NCBI GenBank assembly: GCA_041397305.1
Contig: JAWKWX010000013.1
Location: forward strand, 18,340 to 82,339
Direction: 5' to 3'
Source: TMP-24 sp041397305
GTDB taxonomy: Bacteria > Pseudomonadota > Alphaproteobacteria > Rhodobacterales > Rhodobacteraceae
Length of the DNA stretch: 64,000 bases
In this document: positions 52,717-62,057 of the stretch, piece by piece
How the letters are laid out: each line of letters begins with the position of its first letter
Position numbering within the stretch: the first letter of the stretch is position 1
Program-made: the position numbers and the translations under genes
The notes under the pieces: model-generated
Told to the model about the DNA's origin: nothing
Database searches by the model: none
The model's input: only the letters and a program-made list of their open reading frames with translations

Positions 52717-53525
52717 CGCGCGCCTCCCGCCCGGCCCTGCCGCATCATCAGCGCCAGCAGCGCGCCGACGCCGATCATCAGGATCACGCTCACCGCCGCG
52801 CCGAGGCCCCAGTCCGGGCTCTGGAAGATGCGCAGATAGACCAGTTCCGCCGCCATCACGCTGCGCCCGCCGCCAAGGATCGCGGGCGTGACGAAGAAGC
52901 CGAGCGCGAAGACGAAGACCAGAAGTGCGGCGCCAAGGACGCCCGCGCGCGTCATCGGCACCATGACCTGCCAGAAGATGCGCGCCCGCGATGCCCCCAT
53001 GCCGCGCGCCGCCATCAGCACGCGTTCGTCAAGGCCGCGGAACGTGGTGGCCAGCGGGAAGGCCGCGAAGGGGATGAGGAAATGCACCATGCCGACGATG
53101 ACGCCGAACTCGTTGCGAACGAGCGTCAGCGGCTGGCTCAGCACGCCGAGGCTCATCAGCCAGCTGTTCAGAAGCCCCTTGTTCGACAGAAGCGCGAGCC
53201 AGCCGAACGCCCGCGTCAGGACCGATATCCAGAAGGGGATGAGGATGCACAGCTCGACCAGAAGCCGCTGCAGCGGACTGCCGCGCACCCACAGAAGCGT
53301 GACGACATAGGCAGCAGCGACCGCGACGACCGTCACCACCGCGCAGATGCGCAAGGTCCGCCAGAAGACCGACAGGACCAGCGGGTCGGTCAGCGCGGCA
53401 TGATACTGACCAAGGCCGGGCTCCGGCAGGGTCACGCTCCACCGCACCACGCCGAGGAAGGGCAAAAGGTAGGCGAGCCCCAGAAGGAGCATCAGCGGGC
53501 CAAGAAGGGCGGCGGTGCGGGTCAT
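52713..53525 (-). CDS. ABC transporter permease (PotB-like)
   Basis: 270 aa, six helices. EAA loop: AARGMGASRARIFWQVMVPMTRAGVLGA; ISVLTRAFGWLALLSNKGLLN is typical of PotB/PotH. Couples with the other permease and ATPase to move a substrate inwards. Confidence 0.88.
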   Translation of the reverse strand: MTRTAALLGPLMLLLGLAYLLPFLGVVRWSVTLPEPGLGQYHAALTDPLVLSVFWRTLRICAVVTVVAVAAAYVVTLLWVRGSPLQRLLVELCILIPFWISVLTRAFGWLALLSNKGLLNSWLMSLGVLSQPLTLVRNEFGVIVGMVHFLIPFAAFPLATTFRGLDERVLMAARGMGASRARIFWQVMVPMTRAGVLGAALLVFVFALGFFVTPAILGGGRSVMAAELVYLRIFQSPDWGLGAAVSVILMIGVGALLALMMRQGRAGGAR

Positions 53526-53576
53526 GTATCTTTCCAGAGGCCCCGCCGCCGGGGAAAACCGGCGGCGGGACTGTCC

Positions 53577-54692
53577 TCAGGCCGAGACGAGCGCCAGATA
53601 GGCGTCAAGCGCGGGGCCGTAGTTGGTTTCATACCAGCCCATGTCGAGCGCGACCTGCACCGCGGCATTGGCCGGATCGACCGGGTTGAAGCGCGCCTCC
53701 TCGGGCGGCAGCAGCGCGTCGGCGGCAGGGTTTGCTGGCCCCTGCCCCAGCATCTTGAACATGACTAGCTGGCGCTCGGGATCCTGGGCCGAAGCGATGA
53801 ACTTCATCGCGTTGGCCGCCCCGCCGGGGTTGCCCTTGAGCACCGCCATCGCGCCCGGTGCCAGAAGCCCCTGGTTCCAGGTGAAGGTGACGTCGCCGCC
53901 GCTGTCCTGCTCGATCAGCCGCGCGCGTGTCGACCAGACGAGCGCCATGGAGGCTTCGCCGTTCAGAAGCACCGACTGGCTTTCCGACCCGCCACCCCAG
54001 AAGGTGACGACATGGTCCTTGATCGCCGCGATCTTGGCATGCGCCCGGTCGAGGTCCAAAGGATAGAGCTGATCGGGCGCCACGCCATCGGCCAGAAGGG
54101 CCGCTTCCCACATGCCTGCACCCCATTTGTACATCGACCGCTTGCCGGGGAATTTCTCGACATCGAAGAAATCCGCCATGCTTTGCGGCGGGTTGTCGCC
54201 GTAGGCGTTTTTGTCATAGGCGATGATATAGCTGTAGAAATAGGCGGATGCGGCATATTCCCAGCCGAAGCCCTCGCGCATCTTGGCACGGTCAACGACC
54301 GCATAGTCGATGGGCTCCATCATCCCCTTCTTGCCCAGGGCTTCGGCCGAGAACGGATCGGCATCGACGATATCCCAGGCAGGATTGCCGCTTTCGACCT
54401 GCGCCTGGATCGAACCTTCGAGCGGGCCGGACCCGTCCTGCTTCACCACGATCCCGGTTTCGGCCTGGAAGGCCTGACCGTAAGCCGCGTCATAGGCCGC
54501 GCCCGCATCGCCGCCCCAGTTGACGAACACCAGCTCGCCCTCCCCGGCCCGCGCCATCGTGCCCTTGAGGCCAAGCGCGCTCGTGCCCAGAAGCAGCGCC
54601 GCGCCCTGCACGAAGCTGCGACGCCCGATGGCGCCGGATTTCAGTTTTTCGGACAGGATCTCGATCCCGTCTTTGACAAAAGGTCCATGCAT
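53577..54692 (-). CDS. ABC transporter substrate-binding protein (polyamine/guanidino type)
   Basis: 371 aa, exported through Tat: the N-terminus has the twin arginine GRRSFVQGAALLLG. Then a type-I/II periplasmic fold (ELVFVNWGGDAGAAYDAAYGQAFQAETGI) as in PotD/PotF and related proteins. The ligand is not readable; spermidine-type proteins carry Trp/Asp groups that match a cationic ligand. Given the neighbouring enzymes, a guanidino compound is a plausible ligand (inference). Confidence 0.87.
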   Translation of the reverse strand: MHGPFVKDGIEILSEKLKSGAIGRRSFVQGAALLLGTSALGLKGTMARAGEGELVFVNWGGDAGAAYDAAYGQAFQAETGIVVKQDGSGPLEGSIQAQVESGNPAWDIVDADPFSAEALGKKGMMEPIDYAVVDRAKMREGFGWEYAASAYFYSYIIAYDKNAYGDNPPQSMADFFDVEKFPGKRSMYKWGAGMWEAALLADGVAPDQLYPLDLDRAHAKIAAIKDHVVTFWGGGSESQSVLLNGEASMALVWSTRARLIEQDSGGDVTFTWNQGLLAPGAMAVLKGNPGGAANAMKFIASAQDPERQLVMFKMLGQGPANPAADALLPPEEARFNPVDPANAAVQVALDMGWYETNYGPALDAYLALVSA

Positions 54693-54743
54693 GTCTCTCT
54701 CCCCGTTTGCTTCCTAGGCCGCCGGACAGGCCCGGCGGGTCGT

Positions 54744-55799
54744 TCAAAGTGCGAAGGCCCGGCCCGCGGGCCAGCTGAGCCAGACCGGCGTTCCCGGCAT
54801 GAGGCCCTGAGGCAATGCCCCGGTCGGCTGGCGCAGGATGAGCGCTGTGCCGCCCGGCGTCGTGAGGCCCATGCGGGTTTCGGCGCCCTGGTAGGTCAGA
54901 TCGGTGAGGCGCGCCGCAATGGCGTTGCCTGCGCCCGGCTCCGTCAGATGCAGACCCATGTACTCTGGCCGGACGGCAATATGGCCCGCCGCGCCGCCGA
55001 TGGCGTCACAGGCGAGCGGCTGACCTTCGAACGTCAACCGCCCGCCAGCATGATCAACCGGCAATATGTTGATGTCGCCAAGAAATTCCGCGACGAACCG
55101 GTTGGCGGGCCGCTCGTACACCTCCTCGGGCGCCGCGATCTGCTGCAGCCGCCCCTTGTCGAAGATCGCCACGCGGGTGGAAAGCGCAAGCGCCTCGGAC
55201 TGATCATGGGTAACGAAGACGAAGGTCGTGCCGGTCTCGCGATGGAGGCGCTTCATTTCCTCCTGCATCTGGCCGCGCAGGTTCTTGTCAAGCGCCGAGA
55301 AGGGCTCGTCGAGCAGAAGGACCGGCGGGCCGTAGACCAGGGCGCGCGCCAAGGCGACCCGCTGCTGCTGGCCGCCCGACAGCGCCGACGGGCGTTTGTG
55401 GGCATGTCCCTCCAGCCCGACCATCGCCACCATCTCCTCGACCCGGCGCGCGACGTCGGTGGCGCTGCGTTTCTGGACGCGGAGGGGGAAGGCGATATTC
55501 TCGGCCACCGTCATATGGGGGAACAGCGCATAGCCCTGAAAGACCATCCCGAAGCCGCGCGCCTCGGCCGGAAGACCGGTCACATCCTGCCCGTCAACCC
55601 AGAGGGAGCCCGAGCTTGCGGCTTCGAAGCCTGACAGGACCATCAGGAATGTCGTCTTGCCGGAACCGGAGGGGCCGAGCAGCGTCAGGAACTCGCCACG
55701 GCCGACCGTCAGGCTCACCTGATCGAGCGCCGTGAAGGCGCCGAAGGTCTTAGTTATTGATTTTGCTTCGATTTCCGAGGCTTTGCTTGTCGGCGCCAT
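54744..55799 (-). CDS. ABC transporter ATP-binding protein (PotA-like)
   Basis: 351 aa. Walker A GPSGSGKTT (residues 42-50), Q-loop, signature LSGGQQQRVALARAL, Walker B LLLDEPFSALD and C-terminal TOBE domain (about 275-350). First gene of the operon; start at 55799 with GGAGGGG before it. Tight spacing (51 bp) to the binding-protein gene. Confidence 0.92.
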   Translation of the reverse strand: MAPTSKASEIEAKSITKTFGAFTALDQVSLTVGRGEFLTLLGPSGSGKTTFLMVLSGFEAASSGSLWVDGQDVTGLPAEARGFGMVFQGYALFPHMTVAENIAFPLRVQKRSATDVARRVEEMVAMVGLEGHAHKRPSALSGGQQQRVALARALVYGPPVLLLDEPFSALDKNLRGQMQEEMKRLHRETGTTFVFVTHDQSEALALSTRVAIFDKGRLQQIAAPEEVYERPANRFVAEFLGDINILPVDHAGGRLTFEGQPLACDAIGGAAGHIAVRPEYMGLHLTEPGAGNAIAARLTDLTYQGAETRMGLTTPGGTALILRQPTGALPQGLMPGTPVWLSWPAGRAFAL

Positions 55800-55902
55800 T
55801 CATTTCCCCCTCCGTGCGATTAAGAGCCGGGGTTGACGCCAAGGCAATCGAAATGTTTTGTCCTGAACGGCCAATGAAATTTCTCATTCAAGCGCGCTCC
55901 GG

Positions 55903-56787
55903 TCAGATCACACTCAACTCCTCGCGCAGCCAGCTGCGGAAGGCGACGACCGGAGGAGTTCCGGCCTTGGTCTCGGGCACCACCATGTAATAGGCGCGGG
56001 GCGAGCGGATCGCGAGATCGAAGGGCCGCACCAGCGCGCCCGAGGCCATCGCGGCATGACAGATGAATTCGTCGCCCATGCAGATCCCCTGGCTGGCAAG
56101 AACCGCGGCGTAAACCAGGTTCATGTCCTGAAACAGGACGCCCGCACGCCCCGCCTCTTCGCCGAGACCGGCAAGATCGCACCAGCGCATCCAGTCTTCG
56201 TGCGAGAAAAGATGCAGGAGCGTTGCTTCGCGCAGCTCCTGCGGCCCGTCGAGGCCGCCGAGCCGGTTCAGGTAGGCCGGGCTGCAGAGGGGGGTGAATT
56301 CGACCTCTTTCAGCAGCTCTATCTCCATCCCCTGATGGGCGCCGAGGCCGAAGGAAACAAAGACGTCGACGTCGGGATTGGTCACATCGTCCAGCCTGCG
56401 TGGCGTGACGATCGACAGCGCGATGTCCGGCGCGCGTTCGGTGAAGCGGCCCAATTTGTTGCAGAGCCATGACGAGGCGAAGCCCGGCGGGCAGCTGACG
56501 GTCAGCGTCCCGGTCAGACCCCTGCCCGCCTGACGCTGCGCCGAACCGGCCAGCGCGGACAGCGCCCGGCGCACATCCTCGGCATAGGCCAGCCCCTGCG
56601 GCGTCAGCTCGACCCGCGTTCCGACCCGGTCCATCAGCCTGAAGCCCAGATCGCGTTCCAGGAGCCTGAGCTGGTGGCTGACGGCGCTGCGGGTCAGGTG
56701 CAATTCGTCGGCCGCCTGCCAGACCGTGCCATGGCGGGCGAAACTGTCGAGCGCGCGCAGCGCCTGCATGGATGGGATACGGGCCAA
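55903..56787 (-). CDS. LysR regulator (GcvA-like)
   Basis: 294 aa. HTH RALDSFARHGTVWQAADELHLTRSAVSHQLRLLE and a LysR effector domain. It lies between the transporter operon and the M20 gene, transcribed divergently from the latter with a 218-bp gap; a probable local activator. The GcvA-like start MARIPSMQALRALDSFAR is conserved. Confidence 0.9.
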   Translation of the reverse strand: MARIPSMQALRALDSFARHGTVWQAADELHLTRSAVSHQLRLLERDLGFRLMDRVGTRVELTPQGLAYAEDVRRALSALAGSAQRQAGRGLTGTLTVSCPPGFASSWLCNKLGRFTERAPDIALSIVTPRRLDDVTNPDVDVFVSFGLGAHQGMEIELLKEVEFTPLCSPAYLNRLGGLDGPQELREATLLHLFSHEDWMRWCDLAGLGEEAGRAGVLFQDMNLVYAAVLASQGICMGDEFICHAAMASGALVRPFDLAIRSPRAYYMVVPETKAGTPPVVAFRSWLREELSVI

Positions 56788-57005
56788 CGGACATGTCCTT
56801 CCATCGCCACCATAGTCCAGACCGGCGGGCGCGCCAGCCCCTTGGCGAAAATCATTTGCCGAGCGCGGGAAAAGGTTTCACTACCTCTCGCCGTAGCGGG
56901 GCGTGTAGCGATGGGGAAAGGCCTGTCACGCATGCGTCGGCCCTGCGTCCCGCATCCGTACCGACAGCGTCCCGACATTTGACCGCCGCCCGCGAGGGGA
57001 AAGAC

Positions 57006-58610
57006 GTGACCGCCGCCGCCCTGAACGCCACCCTGACCGCCGCCCAGACGGATGCGCTCGCCTCGGTCGAGGCGCGGGCGGCGGACCTTTCGAACTGGTG
57101 CGCGACGATCTTCGATTTCGGCGAGACCGCCTGGCGCGAATACAGGTCGGCCGAATGGTACGTGGCGCGGCTGCGGGCCGAGGGCTTCACGGTCGAGGAA
57201 GGGTCCGGGGGCATGCCCACGGCCTTTTGCGCGGACTGGTCGAACGGAGATGGGCCGGTCATCGGCATGTATGGCGAGTACGATGCGGTGCCGGGCAATT
57301 GTCAGGCGGCCTCGACCCGCCGGGAACCGCGCGCAGGCCTCGGCTATCAGGCGGGCGGCCATACCGATCCGCATTCGGGGCTGGGAATCGGTGCGCTCGG
57401 CGGGCTGCTCGCCACCAAGGCGGCCATGGAAAAGCACGGGATCCGGGGCGGGCTGCGCTTCACCGGCGAGCCGGCGGAAAAGGTACGGGGATCGAAACCC
57501 ATCCATGCGGCGAAGGGCTATTACGACGGGCTGGCGGCGATCCTTTCGTTCCATCCGTTCTACATGCTGCCGATGTGCAATACCGTCCGGCTCGACACGC
57601 ATTGCGGCGCGGCCTATGCGATGATCTACCGCTTCCTCTGCGATCGGCCCGAGGCCTGGGGCCGCGCCGATGGCGCGCCGATCCCGCAATCGCATTCGGC
57701 TGTCCGCGCCCCCGGCGCCAATGACGCGCTGATGATCATGTACCAGTCGTCGAAAGCCTTGCGCGAGGCGATGCTGCCGCATCAGGGCGGCTGGTCGGTC
57801 AGTGAGGCGATCCTGACCGCCGGGCAGGCCACGGCGGACAACCTGCCTGCGGGCCTGGCCGAGATCCAGTACATGATGCGGACGCCGACCGTGGCGATGG
57901 CCGAGCAGATCACTGCCGTTCTTGACCGCAATGCCGAGGCTGCCGCGATGATGTCGGGCTGCCGCTGGGAACGCCACTGGGTCTGCAAGTCGCGCCCGGG
58001 CCTGGCCAATCATGCGATGGCGCGGATCGTCTGGGATGCGATGCAGGCCGTGGGCGCACCGGTCTGGGACGAGCGTGCCAAGGCGGTGGCGCGCGAGATT
58101 CAGGTAGGCCTCGGGCTGGACCCGATGCGGGAGCCCTTCATCGACGAGATGACCCGCCTGGTCGATCCGGAAGCGGCGGAAGCGATCCTGCGGCGCGACC
58201 TGCCGCCCTCGCAGGAGAACTCCACCTCGGACGATTACACCGACATGTGCTGGCATGCGCCGACCGCGCGCTTCTATGTCGCCCGGCCTGCGCTGAAGGC
58301 GCCCCAGGGCTTCGCCTATCCGAACTGGGTGATGAATGCGCTTGGCGGCATTCCGGCGACCATCGACCCGATGGTCACGACTGCCGCGAAAGTGCTGGCC
58401 ACCTCGGCGCTGCGGCTCATGGAAGACAAGGCCGCGCGCGACGCGGCGATGGAGGAATTCAGGACCCGCACCGGCGGGGGGATCGGCGGCCGGGCCTGGG
58501 TGGCGCCTCTGTGCGACTACCCGCCGCCGATCCATTTCCGCTGGCCCGAATATGTCGAAACCAAACGCGGCCGTGACTGGTGGATCCCCTCCGCCCTGCC
58601 CGGCGCATGA
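57006..58610 (+). CDS. M20-family amidohydrolase (AbgB-like)
   Basis: 534 aa, starting at a GTG (57006) with GAGGGGA before it. Dimetal ligand region YGEYDAVPG (D93), GGHTDPHSG (H119, H123) and GEPAEK (E155), typical of the peptidase M20/aminobenzoyl-glutamate hydrolase group; the usual GHNCGH is altered to GHTDPH. Removes an acyl or amide group from an amino-acid-like substrate. Followed at 15 bp by a guanidino-modifying enzyme, so it probably acts first on the same compound. Confidence 0.83.
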   Translation: MTAAALNATLTAAQTDALASVEARAADLSNWCATIFDFGETAWREYRSAEWYVARLRAEGFTVEEGSGGMPTAFCADWSNGDGPVIGMYGEYDAVPGNCQAASTRREPRAGLGYQAGGHTDPHSGLGIGALGGLLATKAAMEKHGIRGGLRFTGEPAEKVRGSKPIHAAKGYYDGLAAILSFHPFYMLPMCNTVRLDTHCGAAYAMIYRFLCDRPEAWGRADGAPIPQSHSAVRAPGANDALMIMYQSSKALREAMLPHQGGWSVSEAILTAGQATADNLPAGLAEIQYMMRTPTVAMAEQITAVLDRNAEAAAMMSGCRWERHWVCKSRPGLANHAMARIVWDAMQAVGAPVWDERAKAVAREIQVGLGLDPMREPFIDEMTRLVDPEAAEAILRRDLPPSQENSTSDDYTDMCWHAPTARFYVARPALKAPQGFAYPNWVMNALGGIPATIDPMVTTAAKVLATSALRLMEDKAARDAAMEEFRTRTGGGIGGRAWVAPLCDYPPPIHFRWPEYVETKRGRDWWIPSALPGA

Positions 58611-58625
58611 ATGATGGAGTGAGAA

Positions 58626-59555
58626 ATGGCCCTTGACCGCCTGCCCCATGCCGAAGGCTTCACCCTGCAGCGCCGCAATCCGCGGGGTGGCACGAAGCCG
58701 CTTTCCTACTGGGGGTTCCGCAACGAAACCGACCCCCTGACCGACGTGCTTCTGGGCTCGCCCGCCTATCTGATGCACCGGGCGACCTCCAGCCTGTCGC
58801 GCAAGCATCTGCGCGAGGCGCCCTGCGATATCCAGATGGCGCAGGGCCAGCATGCCGAACTCGTCTCGGCCTATGAACATTTCGGCGTGAGAGTGCATAT
58901 GTTCCCGGCCGAACCCGAACTGACGATGCAGGTATATGCGCGGGATTCCAGCGTGATGACGCCCTATGGCGCGGTGATCACCGCGATGGCCAACTGGTGG
59001 CGGCGGGGCGAGAATTATGCGGCGATCCGCGCCTATGAGGCGATGGGCATCCCGATCTACGACATGGTGACGGCGGGCACGTTCGAGGGCGGCGATTTCA
59101 ACGTGATCGAGGAGGGCTGCGTGCTGATCGGCTGTGGCGGGGCGCGCACGCAGGAGGAAGGCGCGCGCCAGGTCGCGGGCTGGTTCGAGAAGGAAGGGTG
59201 GGAAGTGCGCCTGGCCTTCATCGACGAATATTACGTCCATATCGACCTGATGGTGGTCCCCGTGGCCGAGAAGCTGACGGCGGTGTGCCTTGCCTGCACC
59301 GACCCCTGGATCGTCGACTGGCTGAAGGCGAAGGGCCATGAGATCCTCGATGTGCCGTTCCAGGATACGATGGCCTTGGGCTGCAATTTCATGAGCCTCG
59401 GGAACGGCAAGGTCATCGCCCCCGCCGCGTCGAAGGCGCTGGTCGGCCAGCTTCGGGCGCGCGGGTTCGAGGTGGCGGAGGTCGAGACGGCCGAAATCTC
59501 GAAGACCGGCGGCGGGATCCACTGCATGGCGCAGGCGCTCCGGCGGGCGAGATAG
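58626..59555 (+). CDS. Guanidino-modifying (amidinotransferase/deiminase) superfamily protein
   Basis: 309 aa. The pentein fold residues of arginine-deiminase-type enzymes: E154 and D157 (EGGDFNV), H205 (YYVHIDLMV) and catalytic Cys300 (GGGIHCMAQ); D107 is in YARDSSVM. Amidinotransferase/ADI-like. Distinct from the canonical DDAH encoded just downstream, so a substrate other than dimethylarginine is likely. Ribosome site GGAG. Confidence 0.83.
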   Translation: MALDRLPHAEGFTLQRRNPRGGTKPLSYWGFRNETDPLTDVLLGSPAYLMHRATSSLSRKHLREAPCDIQMAQGQHAELVSAYEHFGVRVHMFPAEPELTMQVYARDSSVMTPYGAVITAMANWWRRGENYAAIRAYEAMGIPIYDMVTAGTFEGGDFNVIEEGCVLIGCGGARTQEEGARQVAGWFEKEGWEVRLAFIDEYYVHIDLMVVPVAEKLTAVCLACTDPWIVDWLKAKGHEILDVPFQDTMALGCNFMSLGNGKVIAPAASKALVGQLRARGFEVAEVETAEISKTGGGIHCMAQALRRAR

Positions 59556-59668
59556 GGCCTGCGCAACGGCAGAGGCGCCCCAATCCTTCGAAGATTTCGG
59601 ACCGGAACCCTTGGCAGGTTCCGGCGGCGGCGCCGATCGGCTAGGACGGGGCGAAAGTGGAGGCTAAC

Positions 59669-60469
59669 ATGTCCGACAGGTCCTATCGTTTCACCCATGC
59701 CATCGTGCGTGCGCCCGCCGAAAGTGCGACCGCGGGCCTGCGCGCCGTCGACAGTGGCGCGCCGGATATCGCGCTCATGCGGCGCCATCACGCGGATTAT
59801 GTCGCCGCGCTCCGGGCCGAGGGGGCTGTGGTGGTGGAACTGCCGCCGCTTCAGGCCTTTCCCGATGCGCAATTCGTCGAGGATACCGCGCTGTGCCTGC
59901 AGGAAGGCGCGGTGGTGATGCGGCCCGGCGCGCCCTCGCGCCTGGGCGAGGCGGCGGAGATGGCGCCCACGCTCGCGCGGTTCTATGACGAGGTGCTGAC
60001 GGTCGAGGGGCCCGGGACGATCGAGGCGGGCGATGTGCTGACCACAGAGACGGAAGTTCTTGTCGGCCGGTCTGCCCGGACCGATGCGGCGGGGATCGCC
60101 GAGATGGCGCGGCTCGTGGCGCGCTGGGGCTACCGGGTGCGGGAACTGGAAACGCCGCCCGGGGTTTTGCATTTCAAGACCGATTGTTCGCTTCTCGACG
60201 CCGAGACGATCCTTTCGACAGGACGGCTCGCTGCCGCAGGCGGTTTTGCCGGTTACCGGGTGATCCTGACCGCCGAGGGCGAGGAGGCGGCGGCCAATGC
60301 GATCCGTTTCAACGGGGCGGTCATCGTGCCCGACGGGTTCCCGCGCACGGTCGAGCGGCTGGCGCAGGCGGGCTACCGGGTGGTTCCGGTCGGAAACAGC
60401 GAATGCGCCAAGCTCGATGGCGGCATGTCCTGCCTGTCGCTGCGTTTCACGCCGCCGAGGGCCGGATAG
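59669..60469 (+). CDS. ddaH: Dimethylarginine dimethylaminohydrolase-like protein
   Basis: 266 aa. DDAH motifs: QFVEDTAL at residues 68-75, IEAGDVL (E119, D122), His168 (LHFKTDCS) and Cys255 (DGGMSCLSLRF), equivalent to the PaDDAH His162/Cys249 pair. Hydrolyses methylarginines to citrulline and methylamine. ATG at 59669 with GGAGG upstream; a GTG at 59657 is the alternative. Third enzyme of the catabolic block. Confidence 0.9.
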   Translation: MSDRSYRFTHAIVRAPAESATAGLRAVDSGAPDIALMRRHHADYVAALRAEGAVVVELPPLQAFPDAQFVEDTALCLQEGAVVMRPGAPSRLGEAAEMAPTLARFYDEVLTVEGPGTIEAGDVLTTETEVLVGRSARTDAAGIAEMARLVARWGYRVRELETPPGVLHFKTDCSLLDAETILSTGRLAAAGGFAGYRVILTAEGEEAAANAIRFNGAVIVPDGFPRTVERLAQAGYRVVPVGNSECAKLDGGMSCLSLRFTPPRAG

Positions 60470-60522
60470 GACTTGCCTGACCTCTGACCGGTCCTATAGT
60501 CGGCCTGCGGGGCCGAGGTGCG

Positions 60523-61539
60523 ATGGCGGAAAAGACCGAAGAAACAGGGCGCTTCACCCCAGAGCGCTTCAACCTTGTCTGCATCGGGCAGGACGGGCGG
60601 CTTGGCCATGAGGCGATCATGTTCGCGGCCACCCTGCGCGCCGCCGATCCGGGCTTTTGCGGCCGCCTGATCGTCGCCGAACCGCAACCCGGGCCACTCT
60701 GGCAGCGCGATCCGCGCATGTCCGCACCGGTCAAGGCACTGCTCGGCGATCTCGGCGCGGAAATCCTGCCGTTCGAGAACCGGGTTTTCGGGGCCACCTA
60801 CCCGGAAGGCAACAAGATCGAGATGTTGACGGCGCTGCCCGCGGGCGAGCCCTTCGTCTTCTTCGACACCGACACGCTCTTCACGGGCGCGCTCTCGGCA
60901 GTGCCCTTCGATTTCGACCGGCCCGCCGCCTCGATGCGGCGCGAGGGCACCTGGCCCGACCCGCCACTTTACGGGCCGGGCTACGCGGCGATCTGGAAGG
61001 CGCTATACGACCGGTTCGGCCTGTCGTTCGAGCCGACACTCGACCTCAGGCAACCGGCCGAGCATTGGGAGCGCTATCTCTATTTCAACGCGGGCTGGTT
61101 CTTTCATCGCGATCCGCAGGCGTTCGGGCGGCGCTTTCTCGACTATGCCCGCGCGATCCGCGATGAGGAGATCGAGGCCCTCGCGTCGCAGGTGCTCTTC
61201 CCGTGGCTCGACCAGATCGCGCTGCCGCTCGTGGTGCATTCCCTGGGCGGCGGACGCCCCGGTCCGGCGCTGTCCGGCCTCGACGGCGGGGTCAGTTGCC
61301 ATTACCGGGCGCTGCCCCTGCTCTATGCCCGCGAAAGCGATGCGGCGGTGGCGACGCTGGAAGCCGCCGTCGCGCCCAACCGGATCAAGAAGGTGCTGAA
61401 GGAGTACGAGCCCGCCAGGCGGCTGATCTATCAGGGGCATGGCGCGCAGATCCGCAAGGCCTTCGACCGCGCTGCGCTGCCCCGGCGCGAACAGGCGATC
61501 CGCAAGCAGATCCGCGACATGGGGCTGTGGCTCAGGTAG
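60523..61539 (+). CDS. GT-A-like (GT8-type) hypothetical protein
   Basis: 338 aa. After a Rossmann-like start (NLVCIGQDGRLGHEAIMFAATL), a DxD motif occurs in FFDTDTLF (D115, D117), then YLYFNAGWFFHRD, which resembles the acceptor-site sequence of glycosyltransferase family 8. No signal peptide. A conserved hypothetical in Rhodobacteraceae; donor and acceptor unknown. 53 bp after the DDAH gene, possibly the same transcript. Confidence 0.65.
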   Translation: MAEKTEETGRFTPERFNLVCIGQDGRLGHEAIMFAATLRAADPGFCGRLIVAEPQPGPLWQRDPRMSAPVKALLGDLGAEILPFENRVFGATYPEGNKIEMLTALPAGEPFVFFDTDTLFTGALSAVPFDFDRPAASMRREGTWPDPPLYGPGYAAIWKALYDRFGLSFEPTLDLRQPAEHWERYLYFNAGWFFHRDPQAFGRRFLDYARAIRDEEIEALASQVLFPWLDQIALPLVVHSLGGGRPGPALSGLDGGVSCHYRALPLLYARESDAAVATLEAAVAPNRIKKVLKEYEPARRLIYQGHGAQIRKAFDRAALPRREQAIRKQIRDMGLWLR

Positions 61540-61563
61540 GTCTATCGGGCGCAGATCGAACGG

Positions 61564-62034
61564 CTACCAGAAGTCCTTGTGTCCGCCTGCGATCTCGGCC
61601 TCCAGTTCAGGAAATGGGCCACGGACGGAAATGGGGCGTCGTCCGGCAGCGAACACCTCGTGGCAGCTCAGATCAAGGGTCAGGTTTTCGGGATTGTCGC
61701 CGGTCAGCTCTGCCAATCTTTTTTCGGTCAGCCCGTAGACAACCGCACCTATGCCCGCCCAATAACAGGCGCCAGCGCACATGCAGCACGGCTCGACCGA
61801 TGTGACCAGCGTGCAACGTTCCAGAAATGCCGCGTCATATTTCTGCGCGGCAGCGCGGGCAACGTTGGTTTCAGCGTGACCCACGCCGCGATCCTGGTTG
61901 TAAGTGTTGCCCGATGTCAGAAGAACCTCTCCCTCCGGTCCAACCAGAAGCGCGCCGAAGGGGTGATTGCCGCTTGCTCGGCTGTCTGCGGCGATCCTTG
62001 CAGTCAGACGCAGATAGTCGATGTCGCTCTTCAT
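61564..62034 (-). CDS. Nucleobase/nucleoside deaminase (CDA fold)
   Basis: 156 aa. Zinc site HAE at H53/E55 and PCCMC (Cys83, Cys86). GNHPFGALLV and SGNTYNQDRGVGHAETN are typical of guanine-deaminase-like or tadA-like members. No tRNA-binding tail is obvious, so a free-base deaminase, e.g. guanine or a pterin, is likelier than TadA. It is a non-homologous alternative to guaD at 26.3 kb. Confidence 0.78.
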   Translation of the reverse strand: MKSDIDYLRLTARIAADSRASGNHPFGALLVGPEGEVLLTSGNTYNQDRGVGHAETNVARAAAQKYDAAFLERCTLVTSVEPCCMCAGACYWAGIGAVVYGLTEKRLAELTGDNPENLTLDLSCHEVFAAGRRPISVRGPFPELEAEIAGGHKDFW

Positions 62035-62057
62035 GATGACCTCCTGAGCATGCGCTC

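Noticed and set aside
56694..59522. Very long (942-codon) minus-strand open frame over the M20 and ADI-like genes
   Set aside because: Arises from high GC and codon bias; the plus-strand genes have clear motifs and ribosome sites, and the antisense peptide is repetitive and low-complexity.
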